Source of the DNA: Sperchopsis tessellata
Taxonomy: Eukaryota; Arthropoda; Insecta; Coleoptera; Hydrophilidae
NCBI GenBank assembly: GCA_033557685.1
Contig: JAWQRN010000481.1
Location: 1 to 29,061, forward strand
DNA length: 29,061 nucleotides
Reading direction: 5' to 3'
The position numbers and the translations under genes are program-made. Positions 24,801 to 29,061 of this stretch are shown piece after piece; the first letter of the stretch is position 1, and the number at the start of each line of letters is the position of its first letter. The notes below the pieces were generated by a model, which was not told the DNA's origin, ran no database searches, and saw nothing but the letters and a program-made list of their open reading frames with translations.

Positions 24801-27800
24801 AAGTCGTATGTATATGTTCATCTAACTTGGCGAGATTTTTAATTTCATAAGTGGAAAACTCCTTTGGAGCAGATCATATTAAAATTATTTAAGAATCGCA
24901 AAAAGTAATTTATATATTTAAATACAAACATATTTTAAGCAACAGATATATGTAAGGATCGACAGAATCGATATTGTTTCCTGGTTTGCTAGAAAAGAAA
25001 CCTACTGATGCAAATGTTAAAATTCCAGAAACTGCAAATTTTTGTGTCTTAACTCTACAGTTTAATAATTAACAGTTAACACTATTTTATGGACATGTTG
25101 CTGTGATTTTGTAAGAGCAAATGCCCATCATTGTTCTTTGACATAGGCGAGTTATGCAGCTACAACGTAAGACATTGATCAGAGTTGTAGACACAGAGAG
25201 AAGAGATCCATGGCTCCGTGGAAATATTTATGAGCATATACGATATATAATGATAGTAGTCCAGCTATGTTTAATTTTTTCAAAAAGTATATATACAGCT
25301 ATCCCAAAATTATGCAATTCTGCATGGGTTAAAAGCTTTTAATGTTTACTTATCATACTTAGTAGTACTTGAAAATTTGAGAAAAACTAGTCTAAACAAA
25401 GGTATTTTCTAATAGCTTTTGCTGATTTACCATATCCTTTACAACTTTTTAAAATTGAGTAATTAATATATGGGGTTTTAATTTTTTATTGTAGAAGATA
25501 AAGAAGAAAGCTACCGAAGATGTGATGTCCAGAGTTTTGAAAATGAGTGGTTAGAAGTAGAGGTAAAACGACCACTCGAATGGGGTCTAAGTGCCAACAA
25601 CACTATATATGAAATGCCCAATTCTTCCGTTGATAAAGAATGTGGAGTACCTCATTTCTTATGTGAACATATTGATGCTACTTATTCCCAAGATAATATA
25701 GATGATGACAGTAAGTATTAGATGGTTTTAAATATTTGTTTTCCATGTGAATAAAAACTTGTTTCTAATTAAAATCTTGATCTTGATTAAGGTTACCAGT
25801 TATTAAGCACATTTTTTTTAATATAAATCCTTCTGATCGTATTTATACCTTTGTAGCTTCATAAAAGGTAATGCTAAATTTTAATCAGAATATAAGCAGC
25901 TCAGGCGACAAATCAAAACGGTCCTAAAAATTGCCTATAGGGAATATATCTGCAAGTCAGAAGAATCAATCAAAAACAACCCGAAAAACTTTTGGAGTTA
26001 TGTGAACCAACATAAACAAAGAGGTTCAATACCTTCCACTATAACCTTCAATGATTCCACCTCAACCCGTCCTCAAGATACAGTTGATAACTTTGCTTAC
26101 TTCTTCAAAAGCGACTGTACATCCTGGCAAATATCCCACCACCCTCCTGTGTAATGTCAACGACACTCTTTGCTTATATAACATATCACATGAAAGTATA
26201 CTTAGAGGTCTAAATAAAATTAAACCTGTGTATTCTTCAGGCACCGACATGATACCCGGTTTTCTGGTTAAAGACTGCAGACATATAGTTGTGAATCCAC
26301 TTAGCATGTTATTTTACCTTAAAACAATTACTTTTCCTGATATTTTGATCACAGATGTCAAAAACTACAGACCAATAGCCATCCTTTCAAACTTTACCAA
26401 AGTCTTCAAATCATCACTGTATGAATCTATATATGCTCACTGCAAAAGCTATATCTCCATACATCTACATGGGTTCATGCAGTGAAGGTCAACTGCATCA
26501 ATTCTGTGCTCCTTCACACAGTTCGTTTCATCAACAATTGACAAGCAGAGCCAAGGAGACGTTATATATACTGACTTTGCCAAAGTATTCGATCGCATTT
26601 ATCACATGATTATCATCATGAAACTGCAAGCTTTTGGTTTTTCTGACCCATTAATAAAATTCTTCTCCTCGTACCTTTCTGACCGTAGGTTATTTGTACA
26701 TCACTTTGGCTATTCATCTGAAATATTTATTGCTTCATCTGGTGTTTCTCAGCGATCTATCTTATGCCCACTGTTGTTCTTGCTATTCATAAATGATATT
26801 CGTAACTCCCTCCATAACCACAAGCTGCTATTTGCTGATGAACTCAAACTATACACCCGAATCAATGACCTCCATGATTGCATGTCTGATCTCAACAGAC
26901 TCCTCAACTGGTGTGACTCCAATAAACTGTATATTAAGTGCAAAGCGATGACATACCAGAAAACAAACCCCCATTATCTTTTCTTATAAAATATCCGATT
27001 CCCAATTGGATCGCTGTGAAATCATTACTGATCTTGGTGTCAAATTTGATAGGTATCTCTCCTTCAACTACCATATTTGTGATATCACTTCTTCTGTCTA
27101 TCAAATGCTTGGCTCTGTTGTAAGAATGTCAAATAGATTTTCTGATCTCGACGCATTTAAGATTTTGTACTATACATTTATACGTTCCAAGTTGCTGCAC
27201 AATCTGGAACCCCTTTTACATGAAATACAACCTGTTTATTGAATGAATTCAGAGGAAATTCCTCAAGTATCTATTCTTTCACACATTCCACATATACCCA
27301 GAGCAAGGATATCCCAATGGAATACTCCTTGAAACTCTCCACATGACCTCTTTAAATGGTCATAAAATAATAGACACCATATGTCTGTTCAAATTTCTCC
27401 ACAATTTAATCGATGACTCTGCTTCACTGGGATATATTAACATCCAAGTACCTACTACTTCTGTCAGGCACCAACACTTGTTTTGCCTCCCCCATGCACG
27501 AACTAACGTCCTGATTAATTCTCCTATATTTAGGATGTTCTCAACACTCTACAGCATTGATGAGCATGTAGATCTGTTCCATCTCTCCCTAAGACAACTT
27601 GGGTTCTCATTGCGGATCAAATTTCTTTTGTCCTTTTTTAGTATAATTTCATTTTTACTATCTGTATTACCGATATATGTATATTTCTACCATGTAACTT
27701 AAATGTAATAAGCATACTCTATAAATGGGCCATTGTCTGTAGAGTATAAATCTGACTGAAAGTATCTTTCGATAAATGTCATAGCCCATGGCAGGATCTA

Positions 27801-28868
27801 TTACTTGTATTGTACTATTATATATGTTGTTGTAAATTTGTGTTTGTGTTACTTCTAAAATTTTGCCATTCCAAAAAATCTATTTTAGACGAGAGCAAAT
27901 GATTTGTGTGATTAATTTTTAGCTCCACTATATAAGAGGATACATTTAGAAATGGATATTTCAAGTAAAAGTGATAGAGTAGAATGGGGACATGCGAGGT
28001 ACCAAACAATATTTAGGCCAGATCAAGCATATGAACTAGTGGTCGAGTGGTTGACAGCATCTGGAGCTATAGCTGCGGAATTGGTAAGAATGGTGTAAAT
28101 TTACCTGATTACCATGTATACAAGTCTAAATTATTATAATAATTTTTTTCCAGCTTTTTGGGTGGTATAGGAAGGCCCAGACATGCCAATTGCAATTAGT
28201 GCCTATCCCACATGATCCTTTGGCATTACCATATTCAAACAAATCGGATCCACTCAGAGGACCAATATTTATACCACTTAATATAAGTTGCCTTTCTTCA
28301 CTACATGGTAGTGATAGATTATTTAAAGGTAAATATGATAGTTTTAACTGTGCAGGAACAACAATCGAAATTTATTTTAAGACAAAAAAAATTGTAGGTA
28401 TATTTGTCAATAAAACTTACATCGCAATATTAAATTTAACTTCCTCGGTTCCTGGGTGAACACTATGTAGAGGCTTTGATAAATATCACTCATCTTTAAC
28501 GACATATCTGCATTTATTGTCGACTCTAATGCAATTTTTTTTTAGAATTTATGGAAGATTCTGATTCAGATCGACTGTTTCTATTACAAGAATCCATTTT
28601 ATCTAGGTTTGGTTTTATCCAATGTTTAGTAGAACCACAAAATAGTCCAACCACTTCACAAGAACATCAATATGTTCACTGTACAGGGACTGTTTTCATA
28701 TTAGTATCATGTCCTACACCAAGACCAAGGCGTTTAGCATCTATAAACCAAAGAAAAACTATTGGTCGATATTCAGACCACGCAGATATAGTTTCTAGTC
28801 CACACGAAGCATATATTACTAGACATGTCAGTGGTAAAAATAAGGATGACTACGATAATTCTCGAAGG
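346..28868 (+). CDS. DEPDC5: DEPDC5 / Iml1 orthologue, GATOR1 subunit (partial, multi-exon)
   Basis: DEPDC5 is the scaffold of GATOR1 (with NPRL2 and NPRL3), the RagA/B GTPase-activating complex that works at the lysosome and turns mTORC1 down on amino-acid shortage. Joined exons: 346-521, 1762-1938, 2348-2515, 2628-2762, 9309-9708, 9763-9954, 10704-10890, 13967-14041, then either 14843-14916 or 18117-18163, 18273-18365, 19866-20064, 24263-24368, 25495-25710, 27923-28083, 28154-28328, 28546-28868. Their phases chain correctly and the product follows the vertebrate protein (recalled) closely: KLTSNRRRWTHIFP, VDWKSLTIPACLPITTDYFP, YKWNYLDQYIC-like EHYNWNYLDHYIC, ATKRIIDGAEHCDIY, then DEP and C-terminal blocks. 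The N-terminal and SABA domains and the terminal exon(s) are outside the window. Oddities: a GA donor after 1938, two mutually exclusive linker exons, and heavy transposon load in the introns. The family identification is firm; exact ends of the weakly conserved linker exons are less so. Confidence 0.97.
522..1761 (+). other. DEPDC5 intron, no gene
   Basis: This 1.24-kb intron is AT-rich and has no conserved coding block. About 800-1080 is visibly richer in G and C than its surroundings and may be an old mobile-element fragment, but I could not identify it. At 1326-1420 two related motifs occur, GGGGTGCCTCTTATGGTCC and GTTGCGTCTTATTGTCC, the second followed by GAAAAATACGGTA. They look like the end of a DNA transposon or MITE. 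Confidence 0.6.
1326..1421. repeat. Possible DNA-transposon/MITE end with doubled motif
   Basis: Two near-copies of a motif of about 18 bp (TGC[C/G]TCTTATNGTCC) lie about 70 bp apart. The second copy runs into CCGAAAAATACGGTA. From memory, a similar terminal string occurs in MITEs of many animals. I found no matching inverted end in the window, so the element is solo or decayed. This is a weak call. Confidence 0.35.
1762..1938 (+). CDS. DEPDC5: DEPDC5 exon: INPFDPSHV...NRRRWTHIFP block
   Basis: The acceptor is ttttgttttag before 1762. The exon reads from KTWYAGCDKE to RRRWTHIFPK and is one of the best conserved parts of the pre-SHEN region; the vertebrate equivalent contains KLTSNRRRWMHTFP. 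The vertebrate intron in this position interrupts the Gly codon of FPxG-P, which here means the exon ends at G1938. The following bases are GAAAGG instead of GTAAGG. The nearest GT, at 1944, would put the next exon out of frame and hit a stop six codons on (see findings). The start is secure; the 3' end rests on phase. Confidence 0.85.
1939..2347 (+). other. DEPDC5 intron with apparent GA-AG ends
   Basis: The intron begins GAAAGG and ends ttttaatgcag. Apart from a minus-strand tRNA-derived SINE at about 2090-2205 it is AT-rich and shows no coding block. Confidence 0.6.
2087..2205 (-). repeat. tRNA-derived SINE fragment (minus strand)
   Basis: On the minus strand a box A-like TGCGGTAGAGG (2199-2189) is followed 43 bp later by a good box B, AGTTCAATTCC (2145-2135), the layout of an RNA polymerase III internal promoter. 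After the tRNA head comes AGGCGACTTTTCTTGAC and then an unrelated tail, which is the structure of a SINE instead of a functional tRNA gene. The acceptor stem does not close. Boundaries are approximate. Confidence 0.65.
2348..2515 (+). CDS. DEPDC5: DEPDC5 exon: Gln/His-rich pre-SHEN linker
   Basis: The acceptor is ttttaatgcag and the donor is GTAAGT at 2516. Bases 2348-2349 complete a Gly codon begun in the previous exon, and the final T opens a codon. The reading GPTGVLIQQHHYQAVPAQ corresponds to vertebrate GPSGEAIQIHH, which fixes the frame. The rest (ARTLDKYFSSTTTPCQTTL) is a Ser/Thr-rich linker. Confidence 0.92.
2628..2762 (+). CDS. DEPDC5: DEPDC5 exon: linker leading into SHEN
   Basis: The acceptor is tttttaatctag and the donor is GTAATA at 2763. 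The first two bases complete a Tyr codon and the last base opens a Gly codon. It ends SLTLLWGATGEQEWTPALTTG, which runs directly into the VDWKSL block of the next exon. Phases on both sides agree, and no other frame is open. Confidence 0.93.
4985..5810 (-). mobile_element. RTE-like non-LTR retrotransposon relic: 5' region and APE endonuclease
   Basis: Read on the minus strand and allowing frameshifts, about 5420-5290 gives VRICTWNVRTMYQPEKIENA, the usual start of an apurinic-like endonuclease (TWNVRT motif). It is followed by SEMRWLGSSRHA (about 5265-5225, the SEVRW motif) and, at about 5110-5020, SERIIVIQLKARPVGINIV then APTTD. Known RTE-clade endonucleases carry the same series (TWNVRT, SEVRW, SDRIILVRIKGKP, YAPT). 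Upstream (5500-5810) the G+C-richer sequence is probably its 5' leader. Stops and frameshifts are frequent and no reverse transcriptase follows, so it is dead and truncated. Confidence 0.75.
6081..6194. mobile_element. hAT-like MITE, 114 bp, with TIRs and 8-bp target duplication
   Basis: The element starts CAGTGGTTCCCAA and ends TTGGGAACCACTG, a perfect 13-bp terminal inverted repeat of the hAT type. The flanks CTCTAACC (6073-6080) and CGCTAACC (6195-6202) agree at 7 of 8 positions, the target duplication length of hAT elements. The 88-bp interior codes for nothing, so it would have been moved by a transposase encoded elsewhere. Confidence 0.9.
7758..7890 (+). repeat. Degenerate SINE-like sequence
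   Basis: GCGGCGGTGGCATACTGGCT and TTAGCATGTGGG resemble a decayed tRNA-like head. A degenerate box B-like GTTCCTGAATTG and later CCCAGGCGAAAG match in order the layout of the SINE at 2087-2205. No target duplication was found. The evidence is only suggestive. Confidence 0.35.
9083..9132 (-). repeat. Interspersed repeat copy (minus)
   Basis: On the minus strand this reads GAATGTTGTCTCAGGGTGGA and then AACAATTTAGAAGCTCTAAC. It is a close match (about four positions in five) to the plus-strand sequence at 28992-29039, with a third, weaker copy at 28447-28490. The element family is not recognised; it may be the end of a non-LTR retrotransposon. Confidence 0.6.
9309..9708 (+). CDS. DEPDC5: DEPDC5 exon: start of SHEN domain
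   Basis: The acceptor is ttctgtatag and the donor is GTATAT at 9709. The first two bases complete a Gly codon; the exon ends two bases into an Arg codon. It begins VDWKSLTIPACLPITTDYFP, nearly identical to the vertebrate start of SHEN, and continues through YNLLPDD, FKELVSQRLAQGFQLII and YYLSIGRLFHKISLSGNSIA to VTRYRPR. In GATOR1 the SHEN domain takes part in subunit assembly. The 400-bp length matches the phases at both ends. Confidence 0.97.
9709..9762 (+). other. 54-bp DEPDC5 intron without in-frame stop
   Basis: GTATAT to tgatttttttag. Its length is divisible by three and it is open in the reading frame, so retention would add 18 hydrophobic/aromatic residues (YIICFIIYKLF...) between VTRYRPR and HPYPGFNYQY. 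The homologous protein has no such insertion, so splicing is expected. Confidence 0.85.
9763..9954 (+). CDS. DEPDC5: DEPDC5 exon: SHEN domain, middle
   Basis: Acceptor tgatttttttag, donor GTAACT at 9955. The one leading base and two trailing bases fit its neighbours. It reads HPYPGFNYQYRYRFHAPHHD and then EKLEHYNWNYLDHYICTRGD, matching the vertebrate stretch with RLEEYKWNYLDQYIC, and ends DDGLKYWR, equivalent to ESLKFWR. Confidence 0.97.
9955..10703 (+). other. DEPDC5 intron containing copy 1 of a direct repeat
   Basis: AT-rich. About 10225-10372 is related to about 11420-11675 in the next intron (see the repeat entries). Nothing else is recognisable. Confidence 0.6.
10225..10372 (+). repeat. 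Diverged direct repeat, copy 1
   Basis: CCCATCACGACATAAACTTA, TTTTATAAAATTTTGTGTCT, GGATGTGGTAGTGTCTCTC and CTACCAGACCT all have counterparts in the same order in copy 2 at about 11420-11675. Copy 2 has about 100 bp of extra internal sequence. Confidence 0.65.
10704..10890 (+). CDS. DEPDC5: DEPDC5 exon: end of SHEN domain
   Basis: Acceptor catttttacag; donor GTTTGT at 10891. The first base completes an Arg codon and the exon ends on a codon boundary. It reads RFRVYLLPLNNPATKRIIDG then AEHCDIYELL and FLRFVETVVNKIKRPG. Vertebrate counterparts are RFLLLPACVTATKRI, GEAHCDIY and GFVRFVEGLNRIRR, so the end of SHEN is secure. Reading past 10890 gives a stop after two codons (VC then TAA), which supports the donor. 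Confidence 0.96.
11420..11675 (+). repeat. Diverged direct repeat, copy 2 (possibly mariner-related)
   Basis: This is related in order to copy 1 at about 10225-10372. In one plus-strand frame 11610-11665 reads SHSKTTRPHTSKQTLHNI, which resembles the mariner catalytic motif HDNARPHTSKQTL with the Asp lost. The repeat may therefore come from a mariner-type element. That assignment is tentative. Confidence 0.5.
11701..11890 (-). pseudogene. Tc1-like transposase fragment (N-terminal HTH region)
   Basis: The minus-strand reading contains STTNLIRGQLLQLERVHVLR followed by ETIRRRLPTTNLHSRRSLRV and PAT. Tc1-family transposases have the same series in their second helix-turn-helix (SRETIRRRLHEANLHSRRPLRVPALT). 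About 60 residues survive, then a stop at 11701. The catalytic DDE domain is absent, so this is a truncated relic within the DEPDC5 intron, opposite in sense to the host gene. Confidence 0.7.
12735..13167 (-). pseudogene. Broken gene of an arthropod multicopy family (Cys-rich N-terminus, FGIPMVWREP motif)
   Basis: Starting at ATG 13167 the minus strand reads MSSSRRSCINHPDVFCYICG then KYTLKENRKTVSDFVKRA and a stop at codon 39. The same frame continues FGVRLGDQVKTW, and after a second stop and a frameshift comes FGIAMVWREPQNHFDDCYSC to a stop at 12735. From memory, many arthropod genomes carry numerous uncharacterised proteins with this order of motifs (CxxHP..FCYICG, VKRAYxxYFG..LGDQ, FGIPMVWREP..H..DCYFC). 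Function is unknown; the spaced Cys and His suggest metal binding. A 24-bp tandem duplication repeats QVKTWxPH. It lies wholly inside the TIR element at 12465-13634. Confidence 0.75.
12967..13021 (-). repeat. 24-bp tandem duplication inside the broken gene
   Basis: Two adjacent copies of ACCTGATGCGGTGCCCAGG plus TTTTA differ at one base (GTGCCC against GTACCC). Each encodes QVKTW[A/V]PH on the minus strand. The family normally has one copy, so this is a local duplication that kept frame. Confidence 0.9.
13967..14041 (+). CDS. DEPDC5: DEPDC5 exon: Ser/Arg linker, 25 codons, symmetric
   Basis: Acceptor gatgttttag, donor GTACTA at 14042. It begins and ends on codon boundaries and reads MSLSVITHNLPSAQPRRNSM then SAVMQ. 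Being phase 0 on both sides and 75 bp long, it could be skipped without changing frame. The weak conservation of this linker means the call rests on splice sites, an open frame and phase. Confidence 0.75.
14042..14842 (+). other. DEPDC5 intron, nothing recognised
   Basis: AT-rich, no coding block or repeat of note. Confidence 0.6.
14843..14916 (+). CDS. DEPDC5: DEPDC5 alternative exon 'a' (mutually exclusive with 18117-18163)
   Basis: Acceptor ttgattattttccag, donor GTTCGG at 14917, a weak donor. It starts on a codon boundary and ends two bases into a codon: NPMGTNSPFRERLGSNRLPD then RPRPR. It fits after 14041 (or 10890) and before 18273. Joined to 18117 instead, it shifts frame and meets a stop after eight codons. 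Without splicing it stops at RFGDA. Confidence 0.7.
15803..15838. repeat. (ATT)n / (TAA)n microsatellite
   Basis: Twelve uninterrupted trinucleotide units. On the minus strand it is a TAA run positioned downstream of the reverse transcriptase relic at 15890-16430, where a non-LTR element of the I type would have its tail. Confidence 0.95.
15850..16430 (-). mobile_element. Non-LTR reverse transcriptase relic (I/Jockey-like)
   Basis: On the minus strand, with frameshifts, about 16350-16220 reads NRRHIVIVLLNIEAFDTIWN then GVIYNLIGINFPPYIIKILF, matching the reverse transcriptase block LDIEKAFDTVWHxGLxYKL..FPxYLIKII. About 16165-16110 reads VPQGSTLGPYLF (the GVPQGSVLGPxLF block), then INDFPRTLIF. 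About 16000-15950 reads NADKTEYIMFSKRQL, the LNxxKT block. The stretch that should hold FADD is missing and stops are present, so the copy is internally deleted and dead. Confidence 0.8.
17022..17326 (+). repeat. tRNA-derived SINE, complete, with 14-bp target duplication
   Basis: Box A TAGCTCAGTGG (17032-17042) and a perfect box B GGTTCGAGTCC (17075-17085) lie 32 bp apart in a tRNA-like head whose ends can pair (GCCG with CGGC). A body of about 200 bp follows, ending in an (ACAA)n-type tail. The 14-bp AAAATAAAAATATT flanks it exactly on both sides (17008-17021 and 17327-17340). This makes it an intact retroposed copy. A related body lies at about 22075-22225. Confidence 0.93.
18117..18163 (+). 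CDS. DEPDC5: DEPDC5 alternative exon 'b' (mutually exclusive with 14843-14916)
   Basis: Acceptor tttcttttgttttcag is strong; donor GTTGGT at 18164 is weak. It begins on a codon boundary and ends two bases into an Arg codon: TMSSRSVDRSFTPSVR. It joins in frame after 14041 (or 10890) and before 18273. The Ser/Arg content resembles the other alternative exon. Confidence 0.7.
18273..18365 (+). CDS. DEPDC5: DEPDC5 exon: Ser-rich linker before DEP
   Basis: Acceptor aactattttcag, strong donor GTAAGT at 18366. One base completes the Arg codon; the exon ends two bases into a Thr codon. It reads SGSKVMERGRVSPAVESQGS then DSLSLDGNED. It is a polar, probably disordered linker. Phases on both sides fit. 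Confidence 0.88.
18366..19865 (+). other. DEPDC5 intron, nothing recognised
   Basis: 1.5 kb of AT-rich sequence. I see no coding block, RNA or recognisable mobile element. Confidence 0.65.
19866..20064 (+). CDS. DEPDC5: DEPDC5 exon: first part of DEP domain
   Basis: Acceptor gaatactttag, donor GTATGA at 20065. The first base completes a Thr codon and the exon ends on a codon boundary. It reads ASHLEILEAMRNPYTGVGFL, then NLTFVSADAVSWLMEHIEGV. The vertebrate equivalent is LTEILEAMKHPSTGVQLL and CFISAEVVHWLVNHVEG. The open frame extends upstream into intron sequence, but conservation begins only at the acceptor. Confidence 0.97.
20166..21315 (+). mobile_element. Mariner element, 1150 bp, complete ends, inactive
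   Basis: The left end TTAGGTTGGTGCATATGAAA and the right end (reverse complement TTAGGTGGGTGCATATGAAA) form TIRs of about 30 bp with few mismatches, flanked by TA on both sides (20164-20165, 21316-21317). The length is close to the usual 1.3 kb of mariner. The ends resemble the common TTAGGTTGGTGCAAAAGT mariner terminus. It lies in the same orientation as DEPDC5. Confidence 0.95.
20353..21210 (+). pseudogene. Mariner transposase, decayed (D,D34D family)
   Basis: It starts MPSNAICIVIRYEFKLRRSA and runs 77 codons to TAA (helix-turn-helix region). Pieces then appear in shifting frames: MGASTLR-type WVPHEL block near 20680, FLHRIVTCDK with W/YDN near 20740-20790 (first catalytic Asp in a VTCDK context), TVWW-like block near 20880, and NYSPDLSPTDYHFFKHLDLF at 21090-21150 holding the third catalytic Asp. 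The second-Asp motif (HDNARPH) is ruined to YNYASYI. With multiple frameshifts and stops, no protein of the usual size (about 345 residues) can be made. Confidence 0.92.
21520..21630. repeat. 24-bp tandem minisatellite, about 4.5 units
   Basis: The unit is GACAAGTAAGTTTAGGCATA plus GACT, repeated with single-base differences. Because 24 is a multiple of three, the minus strand keeps an open frame of SLCLNLLV repeats, which has no protein resemblance. Confidence 0.93.
21630..21795. repeat. Degenerate ~46-bp repeats and non-LTR-like end
   Basis: On the minus strand three spaced units share CATG-AGCT-(n)-AAA-GT-CTAAG. Next to them is TTTTGTCCACTGTTGCAGG (21788-21765), which matches the GTTTCGTCCACTGTTGCAA at the end of the window (29042-29061). 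The two may be parts of one repeat family. Confidence 0.5.
22075..22225 (+). repeat. Second copy of the SINE body (head lost)
   Basis: GGGAAAAGTCTT, TTTTCCTGTAGGGAC, ATTAAACAA and TTTTAGTTGGAACA appear in the same order and spacing as in the SINE at 17022-17326, ending in an A-rich (AAAC/AAAT) tail. The pol III boxes are not recognisable here. Confidence 0.8.
22800..23870 (+). mobile_element. Non-LTR reverse transcriptase relic (plus strand)
   Basis: Frame-shifted pieces in order: IFKSGDRTDPTNYRTISIL (22960-23020, the KKGDxxDPxNYRPISLL block), LELFRFYLSSRSQMVTY (23150-23200), GIPKAAFLGLIFFCYITDV (23220-23280, the GVPQGSxLGPLLFxIYINDL block), IVLFTNDTT (23300-23330, a damaged FADDT) and LFHVMVYGLLVWSN (23490-23535, the LxSxLxYGxxxWG block). 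Stops and frameshifts throughout. It resembles Jockey-like elements of insects. Confidence 0.85.
24263..24368 (+). CDS. DEPDC5: DEPDC5 exon: second part of DEP domain
   Basis: Acceptor gatatattttag, donor GTAAAT at 24369. It begins on a codon boundary and ends one base into a codon. It reads IMNSMKREGLIGHASGDFRK then QFIYGFYLYCIISDK; the vertebrate counterpart is [20 protein letters not shown] and FYFYKIVTDK. It closes the DEP fold. Confidence 0.97.
24369..25494 (+). other. DEPDC5 intron, nothing recognised
   Basis: 1.1 kb of AT-rich sequence. A short open frame at 25154-25342 has no recognisable similarity. Confidence 0.65.
25495..25710 (+). CDS. DEPDC5: DEPDC5 exon: start of C-terminal domain
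   Basis: Acceptor ttttttattgtag, donor GTAAGT at 25711. Two bases complete a Glu codon and the final A opens a Thr codon. It reads EDKEESYRRCDVQSFENEWL then EVEVKRPLEW and VPHFLCEHIDATYSQDNIDD. QSFENEWLEVEV aligns with the vertebrate SFQRKWFEVAFV. The second half is an acidic linker. Confidence 0.93.
25885..27702 (+). pseudogene. Reverse transcriptase of the Jockey-like element, frameshifted
   Basis: Blocks in order: GLNKIKPVYSSGTDMIPGFL (26205-26270), TDVKNYRPIAILSNFTKVFK (26350-26410), DFAKVFDRIYHM (26570-26605, the AFDRV block), LQAFGFSDPLIKFFSSYLSD (26625-26685), SSGVSQRSILCPLLFLLFIN (26735-26795), LLFADELKLY (26830-26855), LNRLLNWCDSNKLYIKCK (26895-26945) and DLGVKFDRYLSFNYHI (27030-27080). 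The catalytic FADD has become FADE. At least three frame changes (near 26150, 26470 and 26970) separate the pieces, so no full protein is possible. The remainder to 27702 is the poorly conserved region after the reverse transcriptase. Confidence 0.9.
25885..27840 (+). mobile_element. 5'-truncated Jockey-like non-LTR retrotransposon
   Basis: The copy begins inside the region before the reverse transcriptase (EYKQLRRQIKTVLKIAYREY, then NNPKNFWSYVNQHK) and runs through most of the reverse transcriptase to a non-coding 3' end near 27700-27840. It lies in the same orientation as DEPDC5. The 5' truncation is the normal outcome of target-primed insertion. No clear target duplication was found. It is the longest and best-preserved retrotransposon in the window. 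Confidence 0.88.
27923..28083 (+). CDS. DEPDC5: DEPDC5 exon: C-terminal domain
   Basis: Acceptor attaatttttag, donor GTAAGA at 28084. Two bases complete a Thr codon; it ends on a codon boundary. It reads MDISSKSDRVEWGHARYQTI then AYELVVEWLTASGAIAAEL. The vertebrate match is [21 protein letters not shown] and [20 protein letters not shown]. Confidence 0.96.
28154..28328 (+). CDS. DEPDC5: DEPDC5 exon: C-terminal domain, PLNISCL block
   Basis: Acceptor attttttccag, donor GTAAAT at 28329. It starts on a codon boundary and ends one base into a codon. It reads LFGWYRKAQTCQLQLVPIPH, then DPLRGPIFIPLNISCLSSLH. Vertebrate GWHRKATSCGFLLVPV and DPLRAQLFIPLNISCL match almost residue for residue. Confidence 0.98.
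28447..28490 (+). repeat. Interspersed repeat copy (weak)
   Basis: GGTTCCTGGGTGAACACTAT then GTAGAGGCTTTGATAA resembles 28992-29039 (TTTCCGGGTGGAAACCGTGT then AGAGGCTCTGACAA). It lies in the 217-bp intron between the last two visible exons. Confidence 0.55.
28546..28868 (+). CDS. DEPDC5: DEPDC5 exon: penultimate part of C-terminal domain
   Basis: Acceptor atttttttttag, donor GTAATT at 28869. Two bases complete a Glu codon; it ends on a codon boundary. It reads DRLFLLQESILSRFGFIQCL, QYVHCTGTVFILVSCPTPRP and RRVINI only if unspliced. The vertebrate match is DRMHLFQEAIAHRFGFVQ and QYIHVTGTVFLQL. The expected closing segment (vertebrate GYNWAYNTMLTKTWR and onward, about 60 or more residues) is not in the window. 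Confidence 0.94.
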
Positions 28869-29061
28869 GTAATTAATATTTTATATTTATTTAAGCCATC
28901 CATCAGGTCACAAGGTAAATTTTCTCCTTTTTTGATATTGCCCTTGCCTATCTCTGTTATTTATCTTTTTCTGATACTCAAGTAAGCTGTATGAATGTTG
29001 TTTCCGGGTGGAAACCGTGTAGAGGCTCTGACAAGTGCCGACGTTTCGTCCACTGTTGCAA
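28869..29061 (+). other. Start of the final DEPDC5 intron, cut by the window edge
   Basis: Includes the clearest copy of the interspersed repeat (28992-29061), ending GTTTCGTCCACTGTTGCAA at the window edge. The repeat may continue beyond it. Confidence 0.75.

Larger units (their letters stand above)
25711..27922 (+). other. 2.2-kb DEPDC5 intron mostly filled by a retrotransposon
   Basis: Only about 175 bp on the left and 80 bp on the right are not attributable to the non-LTR insertion at about 25885-27840. Confidence 0.8.

Overview
The window is eukaryotic nuclear DNA, AT-rich and full of introns. It is most likely from an insect; a hemipteran is possible but not demonstrated. The support is a single plus-strand gene split into small exons with GT-AG introns, together with mariner, hAT-like, tRNA-derived SINE and non-LTR relics of the kinds common in insects.

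The gene is the orthologue of DEPDC5 (Iml1), the scaffold subunit of the GATOR1 complex, which acts as GTPase-activating protein for RagA/B and restrains mTORC1 when amino acids are scarce. I place 17 exons between 346 and 28868, one of them an alternative to its neighbour. Together they cover about 940-950 codons from the linker after the SABA domain to near the C-terminus. The start codon, the N-terminal and SABA domains and the last C-terminal exon(s) lie outside the window. Exon order: linker (346-2762), SHEN domain (9309-10890), Ser/Arg/Pro-rich variable linker (13967-18365), DEP domain (19866-20064 and 24263-24368), C-terminal domain (25495-28868).

Two points about the gene deserve attention. 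Reading-frame phase makes the exons at 14843-14916 and 18117-18163 mutually exclusive, because each fits between the same neighbours but they cannot be joined. The exon ending at 1938 stays in frame only if its donor is GA instead of GT.

The introns hold decayed mobile DNA: a minus-strand tRNA-SINE (about 2090-2205), an RTE-like endonuclease relic (minus, about 4985-5810), a hAT-like MITE (6081-6194), a Tc1-like transposase fragment (minus, about 11701-11890), a TIR-bounded element carrying a broken gene (12465-13634), a non-LTR reverse transcriptase relic with a possible (TAA)n tail (minus, about 15803-16430), a SINE with a perfect 14-bp target duplication (17022-17326), a complete but dead mariner (20166-21315), a 24-bp minisatellite (about 21520-21630), a second SINE body (about 22075-22225), and two plus-strand non-LTR relics (about 22800-23870 and 25885-27840). 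I found no second functional gene, no RNA gene outside SINE heads, and no new multi-gene system.
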